Source: Lachnospiraceae bacterium (GTDB lineage: Bacteria; Bacillota; Clostridia; Lachnospirales; Lachnospiraceae). From it: a stretch of 45,592 bases of DNA. The DNA lies in assembly GCA_015057055.1 (NCBI GenBank), contig SVFE01000016.1, positions 1-45,592 of the forward strand, read 5' to 3'. Shown one piece after another: positions 23,328 through 34,200 of the stretch. Made by a program: the position numbers and the translations under genes. The notes beneath the pieces are model-generated. The model was not told the origin of the DNA. It made no database searches and saw only the letters and a list, made by a program, of their open reading frames with translations. Position 1 is the stretch's first letter. Each line of letters starts with the position of its first letter.

Positions 23328-24431
23328 TTACTGCAACAGCTGTAAAATCATCTGGGGACGCTCATTTGCCTGCGCCAGCATGGATGTGCCGGCCTGGGTA
23401 AGTACCTGACTGGAGGTATATTCCGTCATCTCCTCCGCCATATCAACGTCCATAATTCGGGAATAAGATGCGGTCATGTTTTCTTCCGTAACTGCAAGGT
23501 TTGCAGCGTTGTGTTCCATACGATTCTGGTATGCACCAAGTCGGGAACGGGCGGCGCTTACATAGGAAAGAGCTTCTTTAATCATATTAAGACCGCTTTG
23601 TGCGCCGTCAATGGTACGCACGTCCAATTTCTCCAATCCCATGTCTTCCAAGGAGATTCGGGGAATACGGACTGCCAGTTCCTGGTCCTCGTTTGCGCCA
23701 ATCTGAATCTTCATGGCACCGATTCCGGTGATATCCAGTTCCACTTCGCCGGATGCCCCTGCCTGGGCTTTCAGTTTCATCTCAAAATCATTGGCTGCAG
23801 TAATGGTAATGGTCTGCACGCCGGTGTCCGGATCGGTTACGGTAATTCCGGCAAGCCCCTGGGTCGGGAAATTCGGGCTGAGTGCGGAAGGGTCCAAATC
23901 TCCGTCTGCATTAAACAGGCTGTCCAGGTTAATGGTATAAAGACCCACTTTCACGTCGTCCGAATAATAGTCCACTTCCACTGCTTCGTTGTTGGTATAA
24001 CCTTTTAATTCAAAGGAACCGTCCAAAAGCGGCATGCCGTTGAATTCGGTATCTTTGGCAATTCGCTCGATTTCCTGCTTTAACTGGATAATTTCATCAT
24101 TGATGAGTGCGCGGTCATCATCGGTTTTTACACCGTCGCCGGCCTGGTTGGCAAGCTGATTCATTCGCTGTAAAATTGCCGTGATTTCTGACAACGCGCC
24201 GTCTGCCGTTTCCACTACGGAGATACCGTCATTGGTATTGTCGGAAGCCACGCCCACACCTTTAATCTGCGCATCCATACGGTTGGAAATCGCAATCCCT
24301 GCCGGATTATCTTTTGCGTGGTTGATTTTCAAACCGGAAGACAATCTCTCGATGGAGGACGCCAGCTTGTTGTCGTTTTTATTCAGGGAATTGTTTGCGA
24401 TTACTGCCGTTGCGTTATAATTTATTCTCAT
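23328..24431 (-). CDS. Flagellin
   Basis: A 367-residue flagellin. The conserved N-terminal D0/D1 region includes NNSLNKNDNKLASSIERLSSGLKINHAKDNPAGIAIS and the C-terminal D1/D0 region includes SRLGAYQNRMEHNAANLAVTEENMTASYSRI and ends MLAQANERPQMILQLLQ. The central variable domain (about 140-270) is short, so the filament surface is modest. It begins MRINYNATAVIANN. The ribosome site is GGAAAGGAT. It lies 23 bp after the DUF6240-like gene and is followed by fliS, forming a filament-gene transcript. Confidence 0.95.
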   Translation of the reverse strand: MRINYNATAVIANNSLNKNDNKLASSIERLSSGLKINHAKDNPAGIAISNRMDAQIKGVGVASDNTNDGISVVETADGALSEITAILQRMNQLANQAGDGVKTDDDRALINDEIIQLKQEIERIAKDTEFNGMPLLDGSFELKGYTNNEAVEVDYYSDDVKVGLYTINLDSLFNADGDLDPSALSPNFPTQGLAGITVTDPDTGVQTITITAANDFEMKLKAQAGASGEVELDITGIGAMKIQIGANEDQELAVRIPRISLEDMGLEKLDVRTIDGAQSGLNMIKEALSYVSAARSRLGAYQNRMEHNAANLAVTEENMTASYSRIMDVDMAEEMTEYTSSQVLTQAGTSMLAQANERPQMILQLLQ

Positions 24432-24454
24432 AAGGTATCATCCTTTCCTATTGC

Positions 24455-27400
24455 TTATTGCAGGTTCTCCGACAGATAGGTAATTACGGTTTTTGCTGTT
24501 TCGTATAAAATCCTTGTCGGCGCTGCCGTTTTATTTTCTCTACTTATTTCATCGGATTCTTCCGGGAAAATATTAACCTTTCCGCTGTCAGAATATATAA
24601 AATTGACGGTACTGATTTCACATTTGCCCTCCATTTTGCTCCGCAGAGTCTCTTCCAAACCTTTGAAAGCCTCCATGCGTTCTTTCTGGTTGACAACCAC
24701 CGTACCGCTAAGGCCGGTTTCCGTATTCTCAAAATATGCTGCTATTTTACCGCCCCGTTCGTCCAAATCTAGGGAAATGCTTACTTTTCCGCGGGTTTTT
24801 TCGTCATGGATAATGCGTACATTAACCGATGTCACATCATCACCCACAGCCATGGGAATCTCATAGTATTCTTCCTTTGCCAACCGCCGGATAATATTTA
24901 CCTGCTTAAATGCCAGAGAAAATTCTCGAACATCAATCCGGTCCGTTGCTTCTAGTGCGGCACTTTCCATAGTTCTTTCCAAGGCATCTGCCATCCGTTC
25001 GTAGGCCTCTTTGGCACTGACTTCATCGGTAAAATTCTCCGTAACCTCTTCCATGGATGCGGAAATATTTTCCAGAAGCTTTTCTTCTGCTTCCCGGAAT
25101 TTCTCCGAATCTTTCATTTTTCGGAAAAACTTCCTGTCGTTTACTACGGAATCCATGGCAAGCAAATGCTCCGTTGTTGCGGGAATTTCATATCGCTTCA
25201 GGGTATTTACCGCCTCTTCGGAAACCTCTTTTAGTGCACGAAAACTTTCCATCCGCTCCGGCTCCAATATATTCTCCCGGCCTGTCTCTTCTTCCGAGCC
25301 GGGTGCCAAAATATTATTTTCGATCTGGTCCGTAATGGAACGGGCTGACGCCACCATATCTTCCAAAGAGCCGAATTTATCATCCACCTTCACGTCTATT
25401 CCGCTGTTTTTGCGGCTCCTTACGGTAGTCAAAAGATTTTGCAGCGTCATCTCTGCGCCCTGATTTACCACGGCGCCAACAGAGGCACTGTCTCTTTTTT
25501 CAATCTGGTAAAGGAGACGGTGAATGCCGATAAATGCTTCTTTTTCGGCCTCGGTAATATCGCCCCTCTTTTCCAGTTCGTAAAGGAAATGGCTGTATTT
25601 TTCTGCCTGTCTTCCGGGATTTTGCTCCCGGTTATCCAGCATATTTTCCAATTCTTCCATACTCATCTGCAAAGGATTAATGCCGTCCCGGATAAGGTCC
25701 AGCGTCGCTCCCGGCGTCATCTTTTCCACAACACGGTGAACCTGCTCGTAAGATGCACGCATCATGGTTACGGACTCCGGATTCACTTCCATCCGGTTAT
25801 AACCCAAAATCCGGACCGCTTTTTGGTTAAGCGCATTATCCTCCATACCGATTTCCGCCAGCAAATCCGAAACATTGGCAAATGCCTTTGTCATGGAGTC
25901 CCCAAGGTCAGCCCTGGGCGCCGTCATCATGGTTTCATAGCGTTCACCGGCCTTATCATACTGTCCCTGCAGCATCCGTCCTTCCCGGTGTACACCTTCC
26001 AACGTAAGCAATTCTTCCTTCAGGGAAAGGCTTCCGATTGCTGATGCGGGAAGGAAGGGAATCTCTTTTACTTTTCCGGTGGTTTCCGCAAAAAGACTTG
26101 CCCTCTCCGCGCTTTGCGCCGGTGTTTCACCCGCGAATAATATGCCGTTTCTGTGTTCTTCCGCCATTTTTAACTCTTCTACCAGGCGGGATAATTCTGC
26201 CGTATCCACAGAAATACCGAATTTCAACATATGATAGGTATTTTCTACCGTCATCATCAACCGGATTTCTTCCATCTGCCGCTTTGCGGTAATAAATTTA
26301 TCCGAGGATGTCACTTCCGATAAATCCTGGGTCTCCATAGCAACTTCCCTGCTAAGACTTTTTTCTGCCGCAAGGAGGCTGCGCAAATTCATAGGCATTT
26401 CTTTTTGTGTCGCATAACGGATGGCTTCGTCGGAAATGGTCTGCACATCTTCCGTAAGAGCCACTGCCAGTTCCATAAGGGATTTTTCTTCTGCCAAATT
26501 GGCCTGCATTGCTTTTTTCCCTTCCGAAATAGCACGGCTTACGGCAAGGGCAATGTCTGCGTCTGTTCTTCCTTGTATCTTTTCCAGTTTCATGTAGGAA
26601 TCAAAGGTATCTTCCGTAAGGGAAATGCCGGATTCCACCATTTTTCTGGCCGCTTCAATCTCTTTTGTACCGGTTTCATATCCGGCATTCTCGATAATCT
26701 TTTTCATCTGCGAAAGAAGGTTTTCCGTCTCTTCCGGCGCCGCATTTTTTCCATAATATCCTCCGGTTTTTTCCGCAAAATAACCGGTTTTGGAAGATGC
26801 CGCATGCGCACCGCTGTGGGATGCCAGATATAAGTTTTCCACCGTGGGTGCCAGGGCATTTTCCACCATATACTTTTTTGCACCATCGGAAAGAGACATG
26901 ACTTCCTTCGCCATGTCCATTGCTTTAGCCGTTGCGGTTACATTTTCCTTCGTCGCCGGTGTTCCCACCTCTTCAAAAGCATCCTTAATTGCATTGGCAT
27001 ATGCCTTGCTTCCCGTAATCTCTTCCAGAACGGCCGTGTCAATGTTGTCGTTATAGCCGTGGATGACTTTGCCGGATTTTGCCATCGTTGCTTTGATTTC
27101 ATCTACAACCGTAACAACTTCTTCCGGCTCCATTGCCTCCGGGTGATATCCGTCCCTTTGCATTCTGGCAAAATCTTCTTCTGACATGGAATTGCTCATA
27201 ACGGTCATATAATCCCGCTGCACCTGTAAATCCCTGGAAGAAGTTGCCAAAACATCCTCCATGGAAGGTGCCTTTTTTTCCTGTCCCCCGAAGGCTTCCG
27301 GCCCCTGTAGGGAGTTTAAATCCACCACAAAAGAGGTGCTGTCCGCAGTTCTTTTTCCGTACTCTTTTTCTATGGACGGGGAAGCGGCGGCCTTTCCCGA

Positions 27401-27460
27401 CGCCTCCGGATTTTGTATTTTACCGTTTTGATTGGAATTCGGATCAAAAAAAATGTTCAT
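24455..27460 (-). CDS. DUF6240-like large protein of the flagellin operon
   Basis: A 1001-residue, highly charged, mostly helical protein without signal peptide or membrane segment. It has repeated segments of about 80-90 residues carrying a P-T/S-x-x-N/T-L-x-x-A pattern (GTPATKENVTATAKAMDMA, ALAPTVENLYLASHSGA, EIPATTEHLLAMDSV), as I remember for DUF6240 proteins next to clostridial flagellin genes. The last 130 residues (VTSVNVRIIHDEKTRGKVSI ... GGKIAAYFENTETGL) resemble the C-terminal domain of the hook-length protein FliK, so it may be an extended FliK-like or export-related factor; this is inference. The ATG follows AAGGAG; a sigma-28-like promoter lies upstream. Confidence 0.7.
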   Translation of the reverse strand: MNIFFDPNSNQNGKIQNPEASGKAAASPSIEKEYGKRTADSTSFVVDLNSLQGPEAFGGQEKKAPSMEDVLATSSRDLQVQRDYMTVMSNSMSEEDFARMQRDGYHPEAMEPEEVVTVVDEIKATMAKSGKVIHGYNDNIDTAVLEEITGSKAYANAIKDAFEEVGTPATKENVTATAKAMDMAKEVMSLSDGAKKYMVENALAPTVENLYLASHSGAHAASSKTGYFAEKTGGYYGKNAAPEETENLLSQMKKIIENAGYETGTKEIEAARKMVESGISLTEDTFDSYMKLEKIQGRTDADIALAVSRAISEGKKAMQANLAEEKSLMELAVALTEDVQTISDEAIRYATQKEMPMNLRSLLAAEKSLSREVAMETQDLSEVTSSDKFITAKRQMEEIRLMMTVENTYHMLKFGISVDTAELSRLVEELKMAEEHRNGILFAGETPAQSAERASLFAETTGKVKEIPFLPASAIGSLSLKEELLTLEGVHREGRMLQGQYDKAGERYETMMTAPRADLGDSMTKAFANVSDLLAEIGMEDNALNQKAVRILGYNRMEVNPESVTMMRASYEQVHRVVEKMTPGATLDLIRDGINPLQMSMEELENMLDNREQNPGRQAEKYSHFLYELEKRGDITEAEKEAFIGIHRLLYQIEKRDSASVGAVVNQGAEMTLQNLLTTVRSRKNSGIDVKVDDKFGSLEDMVASARSITDQIENNILAPGSEEETGRENILEPERMESFRALKEVSEEAVNTLKRYEIPATTEHLLAMDSVVNDRKFFRKMKDSEKFREAEEKLLENISASMEEVTENFTDEVSAKEAYERMADALERTMESAALEATDRIDVREFSLAFKQVNIIRRLAKEEYYEIPMAVGDDVTSVNVRIIHDEKTRGKVSISLDLDERGGKIAAYFENTETGLSGTVVVNQKERMEAFKGLEETLRSKMEGKCEISTVNFIYSDSGKVNIFPEESDEISRENKTAAPTRILYETAKTVITYLSENLQ

Positions 27461-27503
27461 ATCGGCTCCTTACTATACCTGCAATTTAACTTCTGCATAG
27501 TAT

Positions 27504-27531
27504 ATTTCGGACGAAATGAACATTTTCTTTA
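27504..27531 (-). promoter_or_regulatory. Possible sigma-28 (SigD) promoter of the flagellin operon
   Basis: On the minus strand TAAA (27531-27528) and TCCGAAAT (27511-27504) are 16 bp apart, resembling the motility sigma consensus TAAA-N15-GCCGATAT with six of eight matches in the -10 part. It is about 45 bp upstream of the DUF6240-like start codon. Confidence 0.5.
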
Positions 27532-27569
27532 CTTATTCCCCTTCCGGGGGGCATTATTTTCATCTGATT

Positions 27570-29177
27570 TTACTTCATTACAAAGTAGAATTCCACGTCA
27601 CCGATTTCTCCAATATAAATTGCCATGGAATAATCGGATTCTTCCTTTAAAGCATCCATCACCGCCTCTGCATCATACCCTTCGCTCCATATCTGGTCTT
27701 TGTTTATCATAACAACGCCGCCGCGTTCCTCTTCCAAAAGTTCCGACAAAACATGATTTTCCAAGACCGTTTCCACTGGGGCAACGTAAACTTCCCGGTA
27801 TTCCATCAAGGCCGGATAAATCTGCAACATGGGGACATTTTCCTGTCTGGAAATAAGAATTCCTTTGTAATCGGATGCATTTTCTCTGATAAAGTCTGTA
27901 AATTCGGCCCGCTCTTCATATCGATAAGGACTATCCAAATTGACTACATTAAATATCCCGCTCCATAGAGACAAAAACGTAATCAGAATAATCAAAGAGC
28001 GTTTTCCCAATTTTACCGCTTCCACCAGATATTTTAACAGAATCGTTAAAATCAGAAAAATTGCCGGCATCAGGAACAGATAGTACCGCATATAAACGTA
28101 TTCGCCGCCTACAAAGGTTATACTGAAATAGGTCAAAATGCTTGCGGTCAGCAACCATAGGAGTTCGTTAAAATACTCTTTTGATAACAACTCTGTTTTT
28201 GCTTTTTTCCGAAGAAAAACAACCAAAAGATATACGGCAAAGAACGCGGCAACCATGGGAATAAAGTACTGGAATACTCCCAGACAGGAAAAGATGGTTT
28301 CCGTCATTAGGCTTAGCTTATCCAAACCGATTTCCATATTAAACATATTTTCCGAAACCTGGTTTCCCACATTGTTCGTCTCAGAACCGGTAATTTGCGT
28401 AAACATGGCCGGATAAACCAAAAGCACCAAAAGCACGCCACATAGAGCACTTCCTCCGTACCAAAGCATCTCCTTAATCTTTTTCTTACGCAACATTTCC
28501 ACGCATTTGTAAAGAGTCGTCCAAAAGGCAAACAGGGCAAAATAATAATGAGTGAAAACTCCAAAAAATACGGACACCATATTCAAAAGCACCGTTTTTT
28601 TCGTAATTCCTTTTTGTCGCAATACCATTTGTACGTACAAATACCACACCAGACATACGGTCAACAGCATATACATCCGGATATACATCACCGAATTCAC
28701 CGCCATACTGGAAAATCCGTACAGAATAAGGGGCAAAAATGCCAGCTTTTCGTCGTGAAAAAGCTGCCTGCCGCATAGGTAGATTCCGATTGCCGCAAAA
28801 ATGTAAAAGAATATGTTTAGTCCGATGCCGAGCCACAAATTAAACTGATTCGGGAAAAAGGAACACAGCGTATTCATAAACCAGTAATACAGCGGCGGGT
28901 GGCAGTCCAGCGAATTTATTTCATAAACCGCCCCATAGGCAAAGCCTTCTCCCTCCTGAACGGTTAAAAACTCCTTTAAAACCTCCGCGTCAATCCACTG
29001 TCCCCAAACCTGCGGTGCATCCGCGACCATCTTACCGTCATCAATATTGGACAGCATGTAGGAGTAAATCTCATCGATAAAAATTCCCCGCTTAAAATTT
29101 CCGATGTACACAAAACATGCACATTGAATCAGGATTATCAATGCCAGTAAAAGACTGTACTTCCATTGTTTTTTCAT
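27570..29177 (-). CDS. GT39-like membrane glycosyltransferase
   Basis: About 535 residues from the ATG at 29177 (AGAGG nine bases upstream); a GTG at 29195 is an alternative. The first membrane helix is followed by an acidic pair in GIFIDEIYSYML and by DCHPPLYYWFMN. These are the DE and HPPLYY motifs of GT-C glycosyltransferases of the GT39/ArnT type, which transfer a sugar from a polyprenyl phosphate on the outer face of the membrane. About ten more hydrophobic segments follow, then a soluble C-terminal domain (about 420-535). Substrate unknown; glycosylation of a surface protein or wall polymer is plausible. It stands alone after the glgB terminator. Confidence 0.8.
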   Translation of the reverse strand: MKKQWKYSLLLALIILIQCACFVYIGNFKRGIFIDEIYSYMLSNIDDGKMVADAPQVWGQWIDAEVLKEFLTVQEGEGFAYGAVYEINSLDCHPPLYYWFMNTLCSFFPNQFNLWLGIGLNIFFYIFAAIGIYLCGRQLFHDEKLAFLPLILYGFSSMAVNSVMYIRMYMLLTVCLVWYLYVQMVLRQKGITKKTVLLNMVSVFFGVFTHYYFALFAFWTTLYKCVEMLRKKKIKEMLWYGGSALCGVLLVLLVYPAMFTQITGSETNNVGNQVSENMFNMEIGLDKLSLMTETIFSCLGVFQYFIPMVAAFFAVYLLVVFLRKKAKTELLSKEYFNELLWLLTASILTYFSITFVGGEYVYMRYYLFLMPAIFLILTILLKYLVEAVKLGKRSLIILITFLSLWSGIFNVVNLDSPYRYEERAEFTDFIRENASDYKGILISRQENVPMLQIYPALMEYREVYVAPVETVLENHVLSELLEEERGGVVMINKDQIWSEGYDAEAVMDALKEESDYSMAIYIGEIGDVEFYFVMK

Positions 29178-29205
29178 TCCTTTGTCCTCTTTCACAGATT
29201 CTCAA

Positions 29206-29236
29206 AAGGGTTGCCGCATACTCCGCAGCAACCCTT
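29206..29236 (-). terminator. Terminator after glgB
   Basis: On the minus strand AAGGGTTGC pairs with GCAACCCTT (nine pairs) with further TGC/GCG pairing inside, followed by a short T-rich stretch. It lies 34 bp after the glgB stop. The T run is short, so efficiency may be partial. Confidence 0.65.
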
Positions 29237-29269
29237 CCTTTTTTCCATATTTTGTTTTCCGGCTTTTCT

Positions 29270-31183
29270 TTAGAAAGTATATACGGCTGCACCGTATGCC
29301 GGTAAATTAAATTTGATTGCGTAGGGTTTGTTATCGCAATCCATCTGTTTTGCGGTAATTTCCTTAGGCAATTCATTTCCCTGACCACCAAAACGGGTCT
29401 CATCGCTGTTGAGTACCAGTTTGTATTTTCCCTTCTTGGGAACGCCCACATAGTAATCGTCCCGGGCAATGGGAGTCATATTCAAAACGAAAAGAAGATT
29501 TTTCTTGCCGTTTTGGGACTTACGGATAAAACTGTATGTACTGCGGTCCGCATCGTCCGCATTGACCCATTCAAAGCCGTCCCAGCTGTCGTCCAACTCA
29601 TAAAGGGAAGGATAACTGCGGTAAATCTCAAGCAGGGATTTCACATATTCTTTCATACCCTTGTTCCAGTCTTCCGCCAAAAGGAACCAATCCAGCTCTC
29701 TTTTTTCGCTCCACTCTCTCTCCTGGCCGAATTCCTGACCCATAAAGAGAAGCTTCTTTCCGGAGTGGCCAAACATATACGTATAGCCGACTCTGAGGTT
29801 TGCATATTTATCCACCATGTATCCCGGCATTTTATTTACCATGGAACATTTCAAATGTACCACTTCGTCATGGGATAAGGGATTAATATATTTTTCACTG
29901 CAATTATAACTCATTGCGAAGGTCATCTTGTTGTGGTTGTTTTTACGGAAATACGGATCCAGCTTCATGTAGTCGCAGAAATCGTGCATCCAGCCCATAT
30001 TCCATTTGAAGGTAAATCCAAGGCCATCGTCTTCGGGTCTTGCCGTTACCTTAGGCCACGCCGTAGATTCCTCTGCAATGGTAAAGGCACCGATATTCAT
30101 TCCGTGAATTACGGAATTTAAATGCTTGAAAAATTCAATGGCATCCAGATTTTCATTTCCGCCGTATTTATTGGCAACCCACTCGCCGTCTTTTTTGCCG
30201 TAATCCAGATACAACATGGATGCAACCGCGTCCACGCGAAGCGCATCAATATGAAACTCCTTAATCCAAAACAGTGCATTGGCAATGAGGAAGTTCTTTA
30301 CTTCATTCTTACTGTAGTTGAAAATCTTGGTTCCCCAGTCCGGATGTTCACCGAGACGTTTGTCGGGATGCTCGTAAAGGCAGGTTCCGTCAAATTCCGC
30401 AAGTCCGAAGGAGTCTCTGGGGAAATGGGCGGGTACCCAATCCAAAATTACACCCACGTTCATTTTGTGAAGCTTATTTACCAGGTAAGCAAAATCTTCC
30501 GGGGTTCCGTAGCGGGAAGTGGGAGCATAATATCCGGTTACCTGATAACCCCAGGAACCGTCAAAGGGATGCTCCGCGATACCCATCAGTTCCACATGGG
30601 TATATTTCATCTCTTTCAAATATTCGCAAATTCGGTCCGCAAATTCGCGGTAATTATAAAAACCATCTTCCGTTCCGTCCGGATGTTTCATCCAAGAACC
30701 AATATGACATTCATAAATCGCCATGGGCTCCTGAAAATAATTTCTGCCCACCCGGTCCGTCATCCACTTCTCATCGGACCATTTAATGCCGGATAAATCA
30801 TATACAATAGAAGCCGTACCGGGACGGAGTTCTGCATAATTTGCATAGGGATCGGCCTTGTAAAGCCCGTCTCCGGACTGGGTTTCGATATAATACTTAT
30901 ATAATTCGCCGCTCTCGATGCCGGGAATAAACAGTGTATAAATTCCGCCGTCCCCGATTCTTTCCATATTATGTGACGTGGTATCCCATCCGTTGAAATT
31001 ACCTACCACATGCACGCTTTTGGCATTCGGCGCCCAAACTGCGAAAAAGGTTCCTTTCTTTCCGTCCTTTTTACATACATGTGCACCCAATTTTTTATAA
31101 ATATCGTAATGTGAACCCTGACCAAATACAAACTGATCCGCTTCCGAAATAAAAATGGTTTCTTCCTGTTTTGTTTTTCCCAT
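29270..31183 (-). CDS. glgB: 1,4-alpha-glucan branching enzyme
   Basis: A 637-residue GH13 branching enzyme that forms alpha-1,6 branches in glycogen. The CBM48 domain lies at about 45-110 (FFAVWAPNAKSVHVVGNFNGW), then the barrel with GSWGYQVTGYYAPTSRYG, DWVPAHF, the nucleophile Asp318 in ALRVDAVASMLY, the acid Glu371 region IAEESTAWP, and LSHDEV (His438-Asp439), then a C-terminal beta domain. I chose the ATG at 31183, eight bases after AAGGAAGG; a TTG two codons upstream is less well spaced. It follows the TPR/acidic protein by 20 bp and is probably cotranscribed with it. No other glycogen genes are in the window. Confidence 0.95.
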   Translation of the reverse strand: MGKTKQEETIFISEADQFVFGQGSHYDIYKKLGAHVCKKDGKKGTFFAVWAPNAKSVHVVGNFNGWDTTSHNMERIGDGGIYTLFIPGIESGELYKYYIETQSGDGLYKADPYANYAELRPGTASIVYDLSGIKWSDEKWMTDRVGRNYFQEPMAIYECHIGSWMKHPDGTEDGFYNYREFADRICEYLKEMKYTHVELMGIAEHPFDGSWGYQVTGYYAPTSRYGTPEDFAYLVNKLHKMNVGVILDWVPAHFPRDSFGLAEFDGTCLYEHPDKRLGEHPDWGTKIFNYSKNEVKNFLIANALFWIKEFHIDALRVDAVASMLYLDYGKKDGEWVANKYGGNENLDAIEFFKHLNSVIHGMNIGAFTIAEESTAWPKVTARPEDDGLGFTFKWNMGWMHDFCDYMKLDPYFRKNNHNKMTFAMSYNCSEKYINPLSHDEVVHLKCSMVNKMPGYMVDKYANLRVGYTYMFGHSGKKLLFMGQEFGQEREWSEKRELDWFLLAEDWNKGMKEYVKSLLEIYRSYPSLYELDDSWDGFEWVNADDADRSTYSFIRKSQNGKKNLLFVLNMTPIARDDYYVGVPKKGKYKLVLNSDETRFGGQGNELPKEITAKQMDCDNKPYAIKFNLPAYGAAVYTF

Positions 31184-31203
31184 TCCCAATACCTTCCTTG
31201 TTG

Positions 31204-34200
31204 TTAATTTTCAAAATCTTTTTCTTTTAAGATAATCATATCCTCATAATCATACCTTTTTGCAACCAAAATATCAACATAGGTAGACAATCTGGGGCGC
31301 TTAGAATTTGCTATGGCCTCATCGATAATCTCTTCCACTTCCTTTGTGGTTACGTGGTGCTCCCCAATCTGCAACTCACTGATTCTCTGATGCAATGCCA
31401 GCACGGCCCGTTCTTCGTCAATTTTGTATTCCAAACTGTAGGCGTACTTTTTGGCATACTCAACCAACGCATTGTTATTCATCGGTGTAATATCAATACG
31501 GGCGTTAAAGTAACCCGTAATTACCTCATAACTCTTGATTAACTGCTCCATTTCCCGCTTGGAATCCGTCATAATGACAATGATTCCTTCCTGGGTGGAC
31601 TCCAATACCTTGGTCATATTTTCCAGGGTGTCTTTGGACAATTCTCCTGCTTTTTCAATGATTAAGGCACCATTGGACAACTGGGTAAACATGGAACCGA
31701 TATTTTTACGGTTCATCTTGGCACCGCTGATTTTCGCCACTTTATTGGCCGCGAAATTGCTGTCAATCATTTGGATTTCTTTAATTACATCCTTGGCCAG
31801 TTCAATTGCGCCGGTACCGGACTCACCGGTAATAATCACGTTTCCGACATAAGGCTCTAAGCTGATTAAATCAATGGCATCCAAAATCTGATGACGCATT
31901 TTCTTGGAATACATAAAGTCGGAAAACAGTTCCAATTCATCGTTGGAAAATTCTCTCTCTTCCTCACTGTCATAAGCTTCATTGCCGTCGTTCATTTCTT
32001 CCACGGCCGATGCGCCTACTTTGTCGGCGGCTGCCTCCAGGGCACTGCCGATATCATCAATCTGCGCCGTATTTAATGTTGTTCCCGCAGTTTCGTCATC
32101 CGCCATAACCTTTGCTACGGCTTGTCCTAACTCACTGACTTCTTCCGCTGCGTCTTCTTCCGACGGCTCTTCCATAGCCGGCTCTTCTTCCGTCATTTCT
32201 TCGGCAACCGGAACGGTCTCTTCGATTACTTCCGGTTCAATAATTGCATTTTCCGTTGCTTCTTCGGCAAGCGGCGTTGCTTCCTCCGTCATTTCTGCTT
32301 CGACGGTTCCTTCTTCCATACCTTCCTCGTAAGGTATTTCTTCATATATGATTTCGTCCTCATAAGGAATTTCTTCATAGGGAACTTCCTCATAATACTC
32401 TTCCACGTATTCCGGAGCGTATTCTTCTGCCGGCATCTCCGTCTGCATCTCTTCCGGGCTGTCCGTTTCTGCGATTACCACGTTACCGGCTGCAACCGCG
32501 CTTTCTACCGCTGCCACTGCACTTCCTGCTGCCGCAACTCCTTCCGCTGCTGCCACCACGCTTCCTGCTGCCGCAACTCCTTCCGCTGCTGCCACCACGC
32601 TTCCTGCTGCCGCAACTCCTTCTACTGCTGCCATCGCGCTGCCGGCTGCTCCGGCCGCTGCCACTGCGCCTCCGGCAAGAACCGCTGCCGTACCGGCCGC
32701 TACTGCTGCCCCGACATCTACCGCACCTTCCGCAAGCTTATCCGCTTCGATAGCTGCATCTACTTCCGCCCAAATGGTCGGAATATTGCTCATGGTCTTT
32801 TGGGTCAAATCTTCAAATTCCGGCTCTTTTTCCGGTTCTTTTTCGATTTCTATTTCTTCTACTTTTCGAAGTTCAATATCATTTGCCCGGTACTTTTTGG
32901 AAATCAGCTTCTGCTCCCGTTCCAATTCTGCCAGCAAATCGTGTCGGCTGCTTTCGTCATAATCTGCAAAAATCTTGCCGGTTCTTTCCATAATGGAACG
33001 GCGGACATCTTCCTGCTGCTGACGTTCTTTTTTCTGACGGATATTTTCCCATTCCGCCATTACTTCGTCCAGATTCATCTGTCCCGTAATCTGCTTTTCC
33101 ACCATTTGTTCCGGCACAACCAGAGAAATCTGTCCGTCATAATCCAGTGAAAGAACGTTGTCAAATACTCCTTTTCCGCCGGTTTTCTTAATTACCGGTG
33201 CTGCCGTTACCTCCGGATTTACTTTTTCAAATGTTCTGGTAATCTCCGTAATTCCTTTTTCCGGCGCTACTTCTGTCTCCACCTTGGGCAGTTCGGTTTC
33301 CTGTCCGTACAGGAAATCCGGATTCATTCCCAAGGGAGGCTGGTCCAAAACAATATCTCCCGTCCGGTCTTCGAAGAATATTTCCCCGGTTTTGCTATCC
33401 GCAGAAACATTTTCCGATATAGCAGATACCTGCGCTTCTTCCTCTTCTTTTGAAGCAGGCTCCTGTGACGGATCCGAAAAATCTTCCCTGGTGGGAGCTT
33501 CCTCATAAAGAGGAGCCTCTTCGTAAACCGGCTCTTCCAAAACCGCTTCTTCTATCGCTTTTTCATAAACCGGCTCTTCGTAGGGTATCTCTTCATATAC
33601 CTCTTCCGAGGCCTCTTCCATACCTTCTTCGTAAGGAATCTCTTCGTATATTACTTCGCCTTCATAGGCTTCTTCCTCGTATACTACCCCGACTTCCGTT
33701 TCCTGACCTGCCGCAGCGCCGCCGGATAAAATTTCCTCATCGGTAGCTAAATCTGCCGTGCTGCCCAGCGATCCGGTGTATTCTTCACCCATCAATTCCC
33801 GCATACTTTCCGCAAGGGCCTTCTGCAGATTAATGGTATTGAATTTGCCCATATCTATGGTTTTTACATGGAAGTCCTCGTCACCGATTTCCGGCATTGC
33901 TCCCGGTTCCGGCTTTTCTACCGAATACTCATCACTTTCGTAGGCCTTAATCTCTTCTTCTATATCATTTCTATGGTCATACAATTCTGCCTGCTTTTGG
34001 GTCAAGGGCTGATGGAGCATTTTTAATTCCATGGCCTTAATGACAAAAGGACCGTCACCAAACCAGGTAATGAGCTGATCGCAGGCTTCCACACATTTTG
34101 TGGCAAAGCCGATCCGGTGATAAAGGTATGCCAGCTGATAAGCCCATTCCTCCCGGTAATCCTTGCGATTCAATTCTTCCAACAGTTCAATGCGATCTTC

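Noticed and set aside
32522-32638. CRISPR-like repeats
   Set aside because: The units are contiguous without spacers, are in frame, and encode an alanine-rich protein segment.
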